In this document: one piece after another, positions 1 to 7,004 of the stretch | How positions within the stretch are numbered: position 1 is the stretch's first letter | Layout: each line of letters starts with the position of its first letter | DNA from: Leifsonia sp. PS1209 | GTDB taxonomy: Bacteria; Actinomycetota; Actinomycetes; Actinomycetales; Microbacteriaceae | Assembly: GCF_012317045.1 (NCBI RefSeq) | Contig: NZ_CP051154.1 | Coordinates: 1,798,001-1,862,000 of the forward strand | Direction of reading: 5' to 3' | DNA length: 64,000 nt | The notes under the pieces: generated by a model | Seen by the model: only the letters and a program-made list of their open reading frames with translations | Told to the model about the DNA's origin: nothing | Database searches by the model: none | Position numbers and translations under genes: made by a program

Positions 1-120
1 GGTGCGGGACGCGCCGATGTCGGTTTCGAGGCCGCGTTCGGTCAGGCGTGCGCCCGGCATCCGTTCGAGGTCGAGGATCTGCGCGCGCAGCCGGTCGTAG
101 ACGGTCGTTTGCTCAGCCAC
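1..120 (-). CDS. GntR-family transcriptional regulator, N-terminal fragment (runs off window)
   Basis: Only the first 40 codons are present; the gene continues past the left edge. It starts at GTG (118-120) after a good AAGGAG ribosome site. The residues read VAEQTTVYDRLRAQILDLER, then a stretch rich in PGxRLTE and ending near GASRT. That is the usual opening of a GntR (FadR/VanR-type) winged-helix DNA-binding domain: helix 1 followed by the 'PGxxLxExxLAxxxGVSRT' recognition segment. It faces away from an MFS transporter, and three GGTATACC palindromes lie between the two starts, so it probably represses itself and the transporter. The effector-binding domain is outside the window, so the ligand cannot be guessed. 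Confidence 0.8.
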   Translation of the reverse strand, partial: MAEQTTVYDRLRAQILDLERMPGARLTERGLETDIGASRT

Positions 121-135
121 GCGGAGACTCCTTTT

Positions 136-169
136 GGTATACCGGCTTGGTATACCACTAGGGTATACC
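136..169. promoter_or_regulatory. Triple GGTATACC palindrome, probable GntR operator
   Basis: The perfect 8-bp palindrome GGTATACC occurs at 136-143, 149-156 and 162-169, a constant period of 13 bp. It fills the gap between the GntR start (120) and the MFS start (172). FadR/NanR-type GntR proteins are known to bind TGGTATA-like half-sites, some as tandem repeats. The operator role is inferred from sequence and position. Confidence 0.7.
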
Positions 170-171
170 TC

Positions 172-1377
172 GTGACCTCCACCGTACAACGCACCCCGCG
201 ACCGTGGCTCATGCTGTCGTTCGGCGTCATCGCCCAGGCCAGCTCCACCGTGTTCGTGTCGACGCCCGCCTTCCTCATCCCGCTGCTGCACACCGAGCGC
301 GGGCTCAGCCTCGCCGAGGCCGGGCTGCTCGCATCCGCACCGACCCTCGGGCTGGTCATCACACTCATCGGCTGGGGAGCGCTCAGCGACAGGATCGGCG
401 AGCGCTGGGTGATCGCCTCCGGGCTCGCGCTGACCGCCGCCGTCGCCTTCGCGGCGATGTTCGCGAGCGACTACCTCAGCCTCGGCGCGCTGTTCCTGCT
501 GGGAGGGATGGCGTCGGCGAGCCCCAACGCCGCCAGCGGGCGCGTGGTGATCGGCTGGTTCCCGAAGGAGCGTCGCGGACTCGCGATGGGCATCCGGCAG
601 ATGTGCCAGCCGCTCGGCGTGGCCGTCGCGGCGCTGACCATCCCGCAGCTCGCCGCGGCGGGCGGGATCGGCGCCGCACTGGCGGTGCCCGCCGTGCTCT
701 GCGCCGTGTCCGCCGTGCTGTGCGCCGTCGGCATCGTCGACCCGCCCCGGCCTCCGCGGACGACGGGAGGGGATGCGCATCCACTGGCCGTGTGGAAGCC
801 GTACAAGGAGACCTCGCTGCTGTGGCGCATCCACGGGGTGTCGATGCTGCTGGTGGTCCCGCAGTTCACGGTGTCGACGTTCGGGCTGGTCTGGCTGGTG
901 ACCGAACTGCACTTCTCCGCCCTCGCCGCCGGGATCGTGATCGGCGTGAGCCAGTTCGCGGGGGCGATCGGGCGCATCGGCGTCGGGGTGCTGAGCGACA
1001 AGGTCGGCAGCCACCTGCTGCCGCTGCGCTGGGTGTCCGTCGCGGCCGCCGTGGTGATGCTGCTGATGGGAGCAGCGTCGGCGCTCGGCGCGGTGTGGGC
1101 CGCGGTGATCCTGATCGTCGCGGCCATCGTCACCGTGGCGGACAACGGGCTGGCGTACACCTCGGTGGCGGAGATCGCCGGGCCGTTCTGGTCGGGCAGG
1201 GCGCTCGGCACGCAGAACACGGGCCAGTTCCTGGCGGCGTCCGTGGTGGGACCGGCGGTCGGGGGCCTCATCACGCTGCTCGGCTACCCGCTCGCCTTCG
1301 CAGCGGTGGCGCTCTGCCCGGTCATCGCGACGCCGCTCGTGCCCAGGGACAGGGAGCTCGCCGTCGTCCCGCAATAA
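172..1377 (+). CDS. MFS transporter (oxalate/formate antiporter or CynX-like)
   Basis: This is a 401-residue protein with about 12 hydrophobic segments. It has the MFS loop motif between TM2 and TM3 (GWGALSDRIGERW, about residues 65-77) and its second-half copy (GVLSDKVGSH). I chose GTG at 172, directly behind the last GGTATACC repeat; no clear ribosome site precedes it, so translation may be leaderless. ATG at 211 is the alternative. The divergent GntR gene and shared operators suggest substrate-inducible uptake or export of a small organic acid or similar compound. The substrate cannot be read from sequence. trmD follows 28 nt downstream but has its own promoter. Confidence 0.8.
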   Translation: MTSTVQRTPRPWLMLSFGVIAQASSTVFVSTPAFLIPLLHTERGLSLAEAGLLASAPTLGLVITLIGWGALSDRIGERWVIASGLALTAAVAFAAMFASDYLSLGALFLLGGMASASPNAASGRVVIGWFPKERRGLAMGIRQMCQPLGVAVAALTIPQLAAAGGIGAALAVPAVLCAVSAVLCAVGIVDPPRPPRTTGGDAHPLAVWKPYKETSLLWRIHGVSMLLVVPQFTVSTFGLVWLVTELHFSALAAGIVIGVSQFAGAIGRIGVGVLSDKVGSHLLPLRWVSVAAAVVMLLMGAASALGAVWAAVILIVAAIVTVADNGLAYTSVAEIAGPFWSGRALGTQNTGQFLAASVVGPAVGGLITLLGYPLAFAAVALCPVIATPLVPRDRELAVVPQ

Positions 1378-1405
1378 GCGGCGCGCGCTCGCATAAGCTG
1401 GATGG

Positions 1406-2092
1406 ATGCGCATCGACATCGTCACGATCTTCCCCGAGTTCTTCGATGTGCTCGACATCTCGCTGCTCGGCAAGGCCAGGCAGACCGGCCTGATCGACCT
1501 CGGCGTGCACAACCTGCGCGACCACACCCACGACAGGCACCGCACGGTCGACGACACCCCGTACGGCGGCGGCGCCGGCATGGTGATGAAGCCGGAGCCG
1601 TGGGGCGAGGCGCTCGACGGCATCCTGGAGGCGAGCCCCGGCGACCCGCTGGTGATCTTCCCGTCCCCGGCCGGAGACGTCTTCACCCAGTCGATCGCGC
1701 GCGAGCTCGCCGAGGAGAAGCACCTGGTCTTCGGATGCGGCCGATACGAGGGCATCGACCAGCGCGTCTTCGACGACACGGCATCCAGGGCCAGGGTGCG
1801 GCTGATGAGCATCGGCGACTACGTCCTCAACGGGGGAGAGGTGGCGACGATGGCGATGATCGAGGCGATCGGCAGGCTCATCCCCGGCGTGGTCGGCAAC
1901 CCGGAGAGCCTGGTGCAGGAGTCCCACGAGGACGGCCTGCTCGAATACCCCAGCTACACCAAGCCGGCATCGTGGCGCGGCCACGACGTGCCTCCTGTGC
2001 TGCTCTCCGGCAACCACGGCGCCATCGCGGCGTGGCGGCACGAGCAGCAGCTCGAGCGCACACGCGCCGTGCGGCCGGACCTGCTGCCGTAG
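1406..2092 (+). CDS. trmD: tRNA (guanine-N1)-methyltransferase TrmD
   Basis: TrmD methylates G37 of tRNAs with S-adenosylmethionine and so prevents +1 frameshifting. The 228-residue protein is full length. It has the start [13 protein letters not shown], the loop [14 protein letters not shown] and the SAM-knot segment [10 protein letters not shown], all diagnostic of this SPOUT family. The ATG lies 6 nt after a TAAGCT -10 box (1394-1399), so the message is probably leaderless. A perfect 12-bp terminator follows at 2105-2140. In many bacteria trmD sits in rpsP-rimM-trmD-rplS; here trmD and rplS are separated by three other genes. Confidence 0.97.
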   Translation: MRIDIVTIFPEFFDVLDISLLGKARQTGLIDLGVHNLRDHTHDRHRTVDDTPYGGGAGMVMKPEPWGEALDGILEASPGDPLVIFPSPAGDVFTQSIARELAEEKHLVFGCGRYEGIDQRVFDDTASRARVRLMSIGDYVLNGGEVATMAMIEAIGRLIPGVVGNPESLVQESHEDGLLEYPSYTKPASWRGHDVPPVLLSGNHGAIAAWRHEQQLERTRAVRPDLLP

Positions 2093-2104
2093 ACGGAACG
2101 ACAG

Positions 2105-2140
2105 ACGCCCGCCCGCACGGCTGACCGAGCGGGCGGGCGT
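2105..2140 (+). terminator. Perfect 12-bp stem terminator after trmD
   Basis: ACGCCCGCCCGC (2105-2116) pairs perfectly with GCGGGCGGGCGT (2129-2140) across a 12-nt loop. No long T-run follows, as is common in high-GC actinobacteria. It lies between trmD and the convergent SRPBCC gene and may serve both strands. Confidence 0.8.
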
Positions 2141-2173
2141 GTCACGCCGTCTCCGTGCGCGAAGAGTTCGGGA

Positions 2174-2629
2174 TCAGTGCCCCACTTCACCCCGCCACGC
2201 GCCGGTCTCTGCGCCCTGGCTCTCGATGAAGCGCTTGAAGTTCTCCAGGTCCTTCTTCACCGCGTGGCTTCCGGCTCCGATGGCTGCGCCGATCTTCTCG
2301 ATCAGGTCGGACGGTGTCCATTCCAGCTGCACGGTGACCTTGGTCGTCGTGTCCGACAGGCGGTGGAAGGTCACGACGCCGGCGTGCTGGACATCGCCGG
2401 AGATGCTCTTCCAGGCGACGCGCTCATCCGGCAGCTGCTCGGTGATGACGGTGTCGAACTCGCGCTCCTGGCCGCCGATCTTCACGCGCCAGTGATTGGT
2501 GGTCTCATCGACCTGCTTCACTTCTTCGACCTCGTCGAGGAAGTGCGGGAAAGACTCGAACTGAGTCCACTGGTTGTATGCGGTGGTCACGTCGACGTCC
2601 ACATCGACGGATTCGGTCACGTCAGCCAT
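2174..2629 (-). CDS. SRPBCC (polyketide cyclase/dehydrase-like) family protein
   Basis: This 151-residue protein starts at ATG 2627-2629 behind an AAGGGAG ribosome site. It begins with a START-like strand (VTESVDVDVDVTTAYNQWTQ), then F-ESFPHFL, alternating strands, and a long C-terminal helix (about residues 116-140). That is the SRPBCC helix-grip fold, and the F..FP.F...V spacing is typical of 'SRPBCC / cyclase-dehydrase' proteins often linked to stress responses. The deep hydrophobic pocket of this fold binds lipids or other hydrophobic ligands; the ligand here is unknown. Upstream frame-open sequence to 2713 has no ribosome site and is not included. Confidence 0.82.
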   Translation of the reverse strand: MADVTESVDVDVDVTTAYNQWTQFESFPHFLDEVEEVKQVDETTNHWRVKIGGQEREFDTVITEQLPDERVAWKSISGDVQHAGVVTFHRLSDTTTKVTVQLEWTPSDLIEKIGAAIGAGSHAVKKDLENFKRFIESQGAETGAWRGEVGH

Positions 2630-2734
2630 AGGGGCTCCCTTCCGTTGCCGGCCGGATTCTCCGACCCGCCAGAACGGTAGACCGCCGGTGGAAGGCGCTG
2701 AAGGCCTGGACATCTGCGCCAGACCGTGTAGCCG

Positions 2735-3502
2735 TCAGTCTCGGGCGGTGAGGACGAGCGGGCCGTCCTCGGTGATCGCGACCGTGTGCTCGGAGTGCGC
2801 GCCGCGCGAGCCGTCAGCGCTGCGGAGTGTCCAGCCGTCCCTGTCGGTGTAGATCTCGTCGGTCGACTCGAGGAACCACGGCTCGATCGCGATGACGAGG
2901 CCTGGGCGCAGCGGGTAGCCGCGGCCGGCGCGGCCGTCGTTGGCGATGTGCGGGTCCCCGTGCATCGTGCGGCCGACGCCGTGGCCGCCGAACTGCAGGT
3001 TGACCGTGTATCCCTCCGCGTGCGCGACGGCGCCGATCGCGGCGGAGATGTCTCCGACCCTGCCGCCCGGCTGCGCGGCCTGGATCCCGGCGGCGAGGGC
3101 GCGGCGGGTGGTGTCGATGAGGTGGAGGTCGGCATCCCGGGGCTGACCGACCACCAGGCTGATCGCCGAGTCTGCCACCCAGCCGTCGACGGATGCGGCG
3201 AAGTCGAGGGTCAGCAGGTCGCCGTCCTGCAGGCGGTAGTCGTGGGGGAGTCCGTGCAGCACGGCGTCGTTCACCGACGTGCAGATGACCTTGCCGAACG
3301 GGCTGGCGCCGAACGACGGGTGGTAGTCGATGTAGCAGGACTCCGCGCCGGCCTTCCGGATCAGGTCGTGCGCGATGCGGTCGAGCTCCAGCAGGTTAAC
3401 GCCCACCTTCGCCGCGGCAGCGGTCTGCTGCAGCACGTCGGCCACGAAACGGCCGGCCGGCCGCATCTGCTCGATCTCGGCGGGGGTCCTCAACTCGATC
3501 AC
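2735..3502 (-). CDS. map: Methionine aminopeptidase, type I
   Basis: MAP removes the initiator Met from nascent proteins. The 255-residue protein starts at GTG 3500-3502 behind AAGGAGA, giving the family start IELRTPAEIEQMRPAGR. The five metal ligands of the pita-bread fold are visible at about D100, D111 (LTLDFAASVDGWVADSA), H174 (GGHGVGRTMHG), E207 (IAIEPW) and E238 (HSEHTVAI). It is a type I enzyme without the N-terminal zinc finger. Many actinobacteria carry two map genes; this one stands apart from the secY-adk-map-infA ribosomal cluster, so it may be the second copy (inference). Confidence 0.95.
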   Translation of the reverse strand: MIELRTPAEIEQMRPAGRFVADVLQQTAAAAKVGVNLLELDRIAHDLIRKAGAESCYIDYHPSFGASPFGKVICTSVNDAVLHGLPHDYRLQDGDLLTLDFAASVDGWVADSAISLVVGQPRDADLHLIDTTRRALAAGIQAAQPGGRVGDISAAIGAVAHAEGYTVNLQFGGHGVGRTMHGDPHIANDGRAGRGYPLRPGLVIAIEPWFLESTDEIYTDRDGWTLRSADGSRGAHSEHTVAITEDGPLVLTARD

Positions 3503-3624
3503 GGTGTCTCCTTCACGTCGACACCCAGTGTTCCATGATTGTTGCACGCGCGGTGCATCCGGGCGCGCTCGGCTTTCGGCGAACCCGCAGCCGCTGCACA
3601 GGCGAGCGCGGATACGCTGGTGCC

Positions 3625-4119
3625 GTGATCCTCCGCAAGGCGTTCTACTGGTGGTTGTTCCCCTCCGCCGTGATCCTGCCTGTCTGGCTCCTCATCGGCT
3701 GGGCGATCTTCGGCTCCGGCGGGTGGAGCTTCATCGGCCTGCTCATCCTGTGCCCGGTGCTGTTCATCGCGATGCTCGCGATCGGCGGCATCATCATGGC
3801 GCGCAAGACCGTGCGGGACACCAAGGCCGTCTCCTGGTGGGACGTCGGCCTGATCGGCGCGTGGCACGCCTCCATCGTCGCCTTCGGCTGCTTCATCCCC
3901 GGCGTGATGAGCTGGCTCGCCGTCCTCGGCATCCTGCTCGGTCTCGCCGCGTTCTGGGTGGCGCTCTGGCAGCTGGTCACCGAGGCCAGGATGCGCGTGC
4001 AGCAGACGTTCGAGGCCTACGAGCGTGCCGCGCAGCCGCAGCAGGTCCGGCGACCGGATGCGCTGTTCGAGGAGGGCTCGGAGGTCATCGTGATCGAAGA
4101 GCGGCGCGACGAGCACTGA
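3625..4119 (+). CDS. Small integral membrane protein of unknown function
   Basis: The 164-residue protein has four hydrophobic helices (roughly residues 11-30, 35-55, 75-95 and 99-118). A charged cytoplasmic tail carries an acidic end (FEEGSEVIVIEERRDEH). GTG 3625 lies exactly 6 nt after a TACGCT -10 box (3613-3618), which marks a leaderless message and excludes the longer open frame from 3535. It lies between map (divergent) and rplS. I recognise no enzymatic motif. Confidence 0.75.
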   Translation: MILRKAFYWWLFPSAVILPVWLLIGWAIFGSGGWSFIGLLILCPVLFIAMLAIGGIIMARKTVRDTKAVSWWDVGLIGAWHASIVAFGCFIPGVMSWLAVLGILLGLAAFWVALWQLVTEARMRVQQTFEAYERAAQPQQVRRPDALFEEGSEVIVIEERRDEH

Positions 4120-4124
4120 CCGCT

Positions 4125-4154
4125 TTGGCAAACGCATCCTGTTCATGGCAGAAT
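4125..4154 (+). promoter_or_regulatory. Promoter of rplS with about 145-nt leader
   Basis: TTGGCA (4125-4130), an 18-bp spacer and CAGAAT (4149-4154) form a plausible housekeeping promoter. It predicts a start near 4161 and an rplS leader of about 145 nt. The leader contains short GC-rich inverted repeats (for example GGCTCTGCC and the CCTGCTCTGAGCAGG hairpin around 4240-4254). Autogenous ribosomal-protein leaders exist for L19 in other phyla; a role here is only inferred. Confidence 0.55.
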
Positions 4155-4306
4155 TGATCTTTGTGCCGCGGCCAGGCTCTGCCACAGGGGAGCCAGCACT
4201 TCTCGCGCACACCCCATACCGTTGATTCCCGGTCGTCGCCTGCTCTGAGCAGGAGGTGGCCCCAAGTCCGTCCTCGACCTGTGGCGGGTACAGAGAGCGA
4301 ACAGCA

Positions 4307-4654
4307 ATGCACATCCTCGATTCCGTCGACGCCGCGTCCCTGAAGTCGGACATTCCCGACTTCCGCGCGGGCGACACCGTCAAGGTTCACGTCAACATCA
4401 TCGAGGGCAGCCGCTCTCGTATCCAGGTCTTCCAGGGCGTCGTCATCGGCCGCTCCAACGAGGGCGTCCGCGAGACCTTCACGGTCCGCAAGGTCAGCTT
4501 CCAGGTCGGCGTCGAGCGTACCTTCCCGGTGCACTCCCCGGTCATCGACAAGATCGAGGTCGTCACCCGCGGAGACGTCCGTCGCGCCAAGCTCTACTAC
4601 CTGCGCGAACTGCGCGGCAAGAAGGCGAAGATCAAGGAGAAGCGCGACAACTAG
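4307..4654 (+). CDS. rplS: 50S ribosomal protein L19
   Basis: L19 sits at the 30S-50S interface of the ribosome. The 115-residue protein matches the family length and carries its conserved core: [47 protein letters not shown] and the basic C-terminal [20 protein letters not shown]. The chosen ATG at 4307 gives [13 protein letters not shown]. Upstream in-frame codons back to 4256 would lie in the leader. lepB and rnhB follow, the usual actinobacterial order. Confidence 0.98.
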   Translation: MHILDSVDAASLKSDIPDFRAGDTVKVHVNIIEGSRSRIQVFQGVVIGRSNEGVRETFTVRKVSFQVGVERTFPVHSPVIDKIEVVTRGDVRRAKLYYLRELRGKKAKIKEKRDN

Positions 4655-4710
4655 GCTTCTCGGCTCACGCCGGAAGACCTCGACGCGCGGCATCCGCCCA
4701 CGCATCGCCT

Positions 4711-4745
4711 GAGCTCCCTGTCCCATACACTTGGGCAGGGAGCTC
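4711..4745 (+). terminator. rplS-lepB intergenic hairpin overlapping a possible lepB promoter
   Basis: GAGCTCCCTGTCC (4711-4723) pairs with GGGCAGGGAGCTC (4733-4745) over 13 positions including one G-U pair, with a 9-nt loop. The loop itself contains most of a -10-like TACACT (4726-4731). The hairpin could terminate or attenuate rplS transcripts, while a second start within it could make a short lepB leader. Confidence 0.6.
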
Positions 4746-4755
4746 AGACGGTTAA

Positions 4756-5523
4756 ATGACGGACGAAGCAGTGCCCACCCGGTCGGACCGCGTGGCTCAG
4801 GAACGGCGCGGCGCGCGCAGGCGCAGCAGGAGCAGGCGGCGGAGCGTCCGACTCTTCCTCCGCGACCTCGCGGTGATCGTGGTGGTCGCCATCCTGGTGT
4901 CCTTCCTGGTGAAGACCTTCGTGGTCCGCTCGTTCTACATCCCGTCGGCGTCGATGGAGAACACGCTGCAGATCAACGACAGGATCATCGTCAACGAGCT
5001 GGAGCCCGGGCTGTTCCCGATCAGCCGCGGCGATGTGGTCGTGTTCCGGGATCCGGGCGGCTGGCTCCCTCCGCAGCCGCCCAGCAGGGAGAGCCCTGTC
5101 TCGCAGGCCATCGACCAGGCGCTGACCTTCATCGGCCTCTCCGCCTCCGACAGCAACGATCACCTCGTGAAGCGCGTCATCGGGTTGCCGGGCGACCACG
5201 TCGCCTGCTGCAACGTCGATGGAAGAGTCACCGTGAACGGCAGCCCGCTGGACGAGCCGTACGTGCTGCTGCAGCCCGGGCAGAAGAACGCCGCGACACT
5301 CGCGTTCGATGTCACGGTTCCGAAGGGCGAACTGTGGGTGATGGGGGATAATCGGTACAACTCCCAGGACTCGTCGCGCAACCAGAGCCTGCCGGGTCAC
5401 GGCTTCGTCCCGATCGACCATGTTGTCGGGCGGGCGTTCGTGATCAGCTGGCCGACCAGCCGGTGGACCTGGCTCGACAACTACCCCGAGGTGTTCCGCG
5501 GGGCGGAGGAGGACAAGCGATGA
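4756..5523 (+). CDS. lepB: Signal peptidase I
   Basis: LepB cleaves Sec and Tat signal peptides at the outer face of the membrane. In this 255-residue protein a basic tail rich in RRRSRSRRR precedes one membrane anchor (about residues 36-53). The nucleophile is Ser66 in YIPSASMENTL and the general base is Lys139 in VKRVIGLPGD. The box GELWVMGDNRYNSQDSR-like (about 190-208) completes the S26 family signature. The stop codon overlaps the rnhB ATG (ATGA), so the two are translationally coupled, as is common in actinobacteria. Confidence 0.97.
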   Translation: MTDEAVPTRSDRVAQERRGARRRSRSRRRSVRLFLRDLAVIVVVAILVSFLVKTFVVRSFYIPSASMENTLQINDRIIVNELEPGLFPISRGDVVVFRDPGGWLPPQPPSRESPVSQAIDQALTFIGLSASDSNDHLVKRVIGLPGDHVACCNVDGRVTVNGSPLDEPYVLLQPGQKNAATLAFDVTVPKGELWVMGDNRYNSQDSSRNQSLPGHGFVPIDHVVGRAFVISWPTSRWTWLDNYPEVFRGAEEDKR

Positions 5524-6185
5524 TGGCGCCGGTGAGCCCCACCCTCCGGTTCGAGAAGTCCCTCTACCGCACGGGTGTGACCTCGATCGTCGGTGTCGAC
5601 GAGGTCGGCCGCGGCGCCCTGGCCGGACCGGTCGCGGTCGGGATGGTCGTCATCGACACCGCCGTGAAGCGCATCCCGGTCGGCCTGCGCGACTCGAAAC
5701 TCCTGCCGGAGGCCGCTCGCGAGGCGCTGGAGCCGCACTGCCGCAAATGGGTGCTGCACCATGCGGTCGGCATGGCGTCCGCGGCGGAGGTCGACTCGCT
5801 CGGGATCATGCGCTGCCTCGGACTCGCGGGCGCTCGGGCGATGGAACTGCTCGAGCAGGGCGGGGCGCAGATCCGGGAGAGCACCCTCATCCTGGACGGA
5901 AACTACGACTACTTGAACCCGGTGCTGATGCGGCCGGCCCGCGTGGTGACGCGGATCAAGGCGGACAGGGACTGCGCGTCGGTCGCCGCCGCCAGCGTGA
6001 TCGCGAAGGTGCACCGCGACCGGCTGATGATCGAGCACAGCGCCGACTATCCGGGCTACGGCTGGGCATCGAACAAGGGCTACTCCAGCCGCGAACACTT
6101 CGACGCCATCGCCGAGCTCGGACCGAGCGCGCTGCACCGGCTGACCTGGCTGCGGGATGCGGCAACGCTCCCCATTCCGACATGA
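5520..6185 (+). CDS. rnhB: Ribonuclease HII
   Basis: RNase HII cuts RNA in RNA-DNA hybrids and at single ribonucleotides left in DNA. The start at ATG 5520 overlaps the lepB stop by 4 nt. The 221-residue protein shows the acidic pair in GVDEVGRGALAGPV, the LRDSKLL segment, the third acidic site in ILDGNYDYL, KADRDCASVAAASVIAKV with the fourth Asp, and the GYGWASNKGY motif. The length is normal. It lies in the conserved rplS-lepB-rnhB run. Confidence 0.97.
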   Translation: MMAPVSPTLRFEKSLYRTGVTSIVGVDEVGRGALAGPVAVGMVVIDTAVKRIPVGLRDSKLLPEAAREALEPHCRKWVLHHAVGMASAAEVDSLGIMRCLGLAGARAMELLEQGGAQIRESTLILDGNYDYLNPVLMRPARVVTRIKADRDCASVAAASVIAKVHRDRLMIEHSADYPGYGWASNKGYSSREHFDAIAELGPSALHRLTWLRDAATLPIPT

Positions 6186-6215
6186 CCCCTCCGTCCGGCA
6201 TAGACTTGACGAACA

Positions 6216-6539
6216 ATGGATGAAGACGAGTTCGACGACTACGACCGCGAGGTCGAGTTGGCTTTGTACCGCGAATACCGGGACGTCGTCTCGCAGTTCA
6301 AGTACGTGATCGAGACCGAGCGCCGGTTCTACCTCGCGAACGAGGTGGAGTTCGTGCGCCGAGACACCGAGCACGACTTCTACTTCGAGCTGACGATGAA
6401 CGACGTGTGGGTGTGGGATGTGTACCGTTCCGACCGCTTCGTGAAATCGGTGCGCGTGCTCACGTTCAAAGACGTGAACATCGAGGAGCTGTCGAGCAAG
6501 GAGTTCGAGCTCCCGAAGGAACTCGCGCTCGACGAGTAG
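6216..6539 (+). CDS. DUF2469 family protein
   Basis: This 107-residue acidic protein starts MDEDEFDDYDREVELALYRE and matches the actinobacterial DUF2469 family, which is nearly always placed beside rnhB and yraN. It has no membrane segment, signal peptide or catalytic motif. It is rich in aromatic and acidic residues (VWVWDVYRSDRF). A TAGACT -10 box lies at 6201-6206, leaving a leader of only about 3 nt. The function is unknown; the fixed neighbourhood suggests a role tied to DNA processing or RNase H, which is inference. Confidence 0.9.
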   Translation: MDEDEFDDYDREVELALYREYRDVVSQFKYVIETERRFYLANEVEFVRRDTEHDFYFELTMNDVWVWDVYRSDRFVKSVRVLTFKDVNIEELSSKEFELPKELALDE

Positions 6540-6647
6540 CTCGGCGTTCTTCTCCACAGCCTGACCGTCTTCGGCAACTCTCCACAGATTCCTTCCCGGC
6601 TCCCTGCCACCGTCCCCTCCCCATGAGGCTGGACGTGGGAGGCAGCA

Positions 6648-7004
6648 ATGGCAGCGAAAGACGAGTTGGGCCGCCGCGGAGAGAACGTGGCGGCGGAGTG
6701 GTTCGAGCGGCGAGGGTTCGTCGTGCTCGACCGGAATTGGCGATGCGCGTCGGGTGAACTCGACCTGATCGTCCGCGGCGACGGCGTGACCGCGTTCGCC
6801 GAGGTCAAGACCAGGACGTCGGTGGCGTACGGCCATCCGTTCGAGGCGATCACCCCGGCGAAGGCCGCGCGTCTCCGACGCCTCGCGGCCGAATGGTGCC
6901 GCCAGCACGGCCCGGTGCCCGGCCGCATCCGGATCGACGCCATCGCGGTGATCGACGCCTGGAGCGCACGCCCGTCGGTCGAGCACCTCGAGGGCGTGGC
7001 CTGA
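6648..7004 (+). CDS. YraN/UPF0102 endonuclease-like protein
   Basis: The 118-residue protein has the UPF0102 pattern: LGRRGENVAAEWFERRGF, then NWRCASGELDLIVRGDG, then FAEVKTRTS. These are the E-D-ExK elements of the PD-(D/E)XK nuclease fold (E near residue 36, D near 38, E-V-K near 53-55). It starts at ATG 6648 behind GGGAGG. The family travels with comM and dprA, genes for handling incoming single-stranded DNA, but its own activity is not established. Its TGA overlaps the comM ATG by one base (TGATG). Confidence 0.93.
   Translation: MAAKDELGRRGENVAAEWFERRGFVVLDRNWRCASGELDLIVRGDGVTAFAEVKTRTSVAYGHPFEAITPAKAARLRRLAAEWCRQHGPVPGRIRIDAIAVIDAWSARPSVEHLEGVA

Noticed and set aside
42..368. A 108-codon minus-strand frame across the GntR/MFS gap
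   Set aside because: It overlaps the MFS gene and the palindromes and is in the wrong frame for the GntR start, which is the GTG at 118-120.
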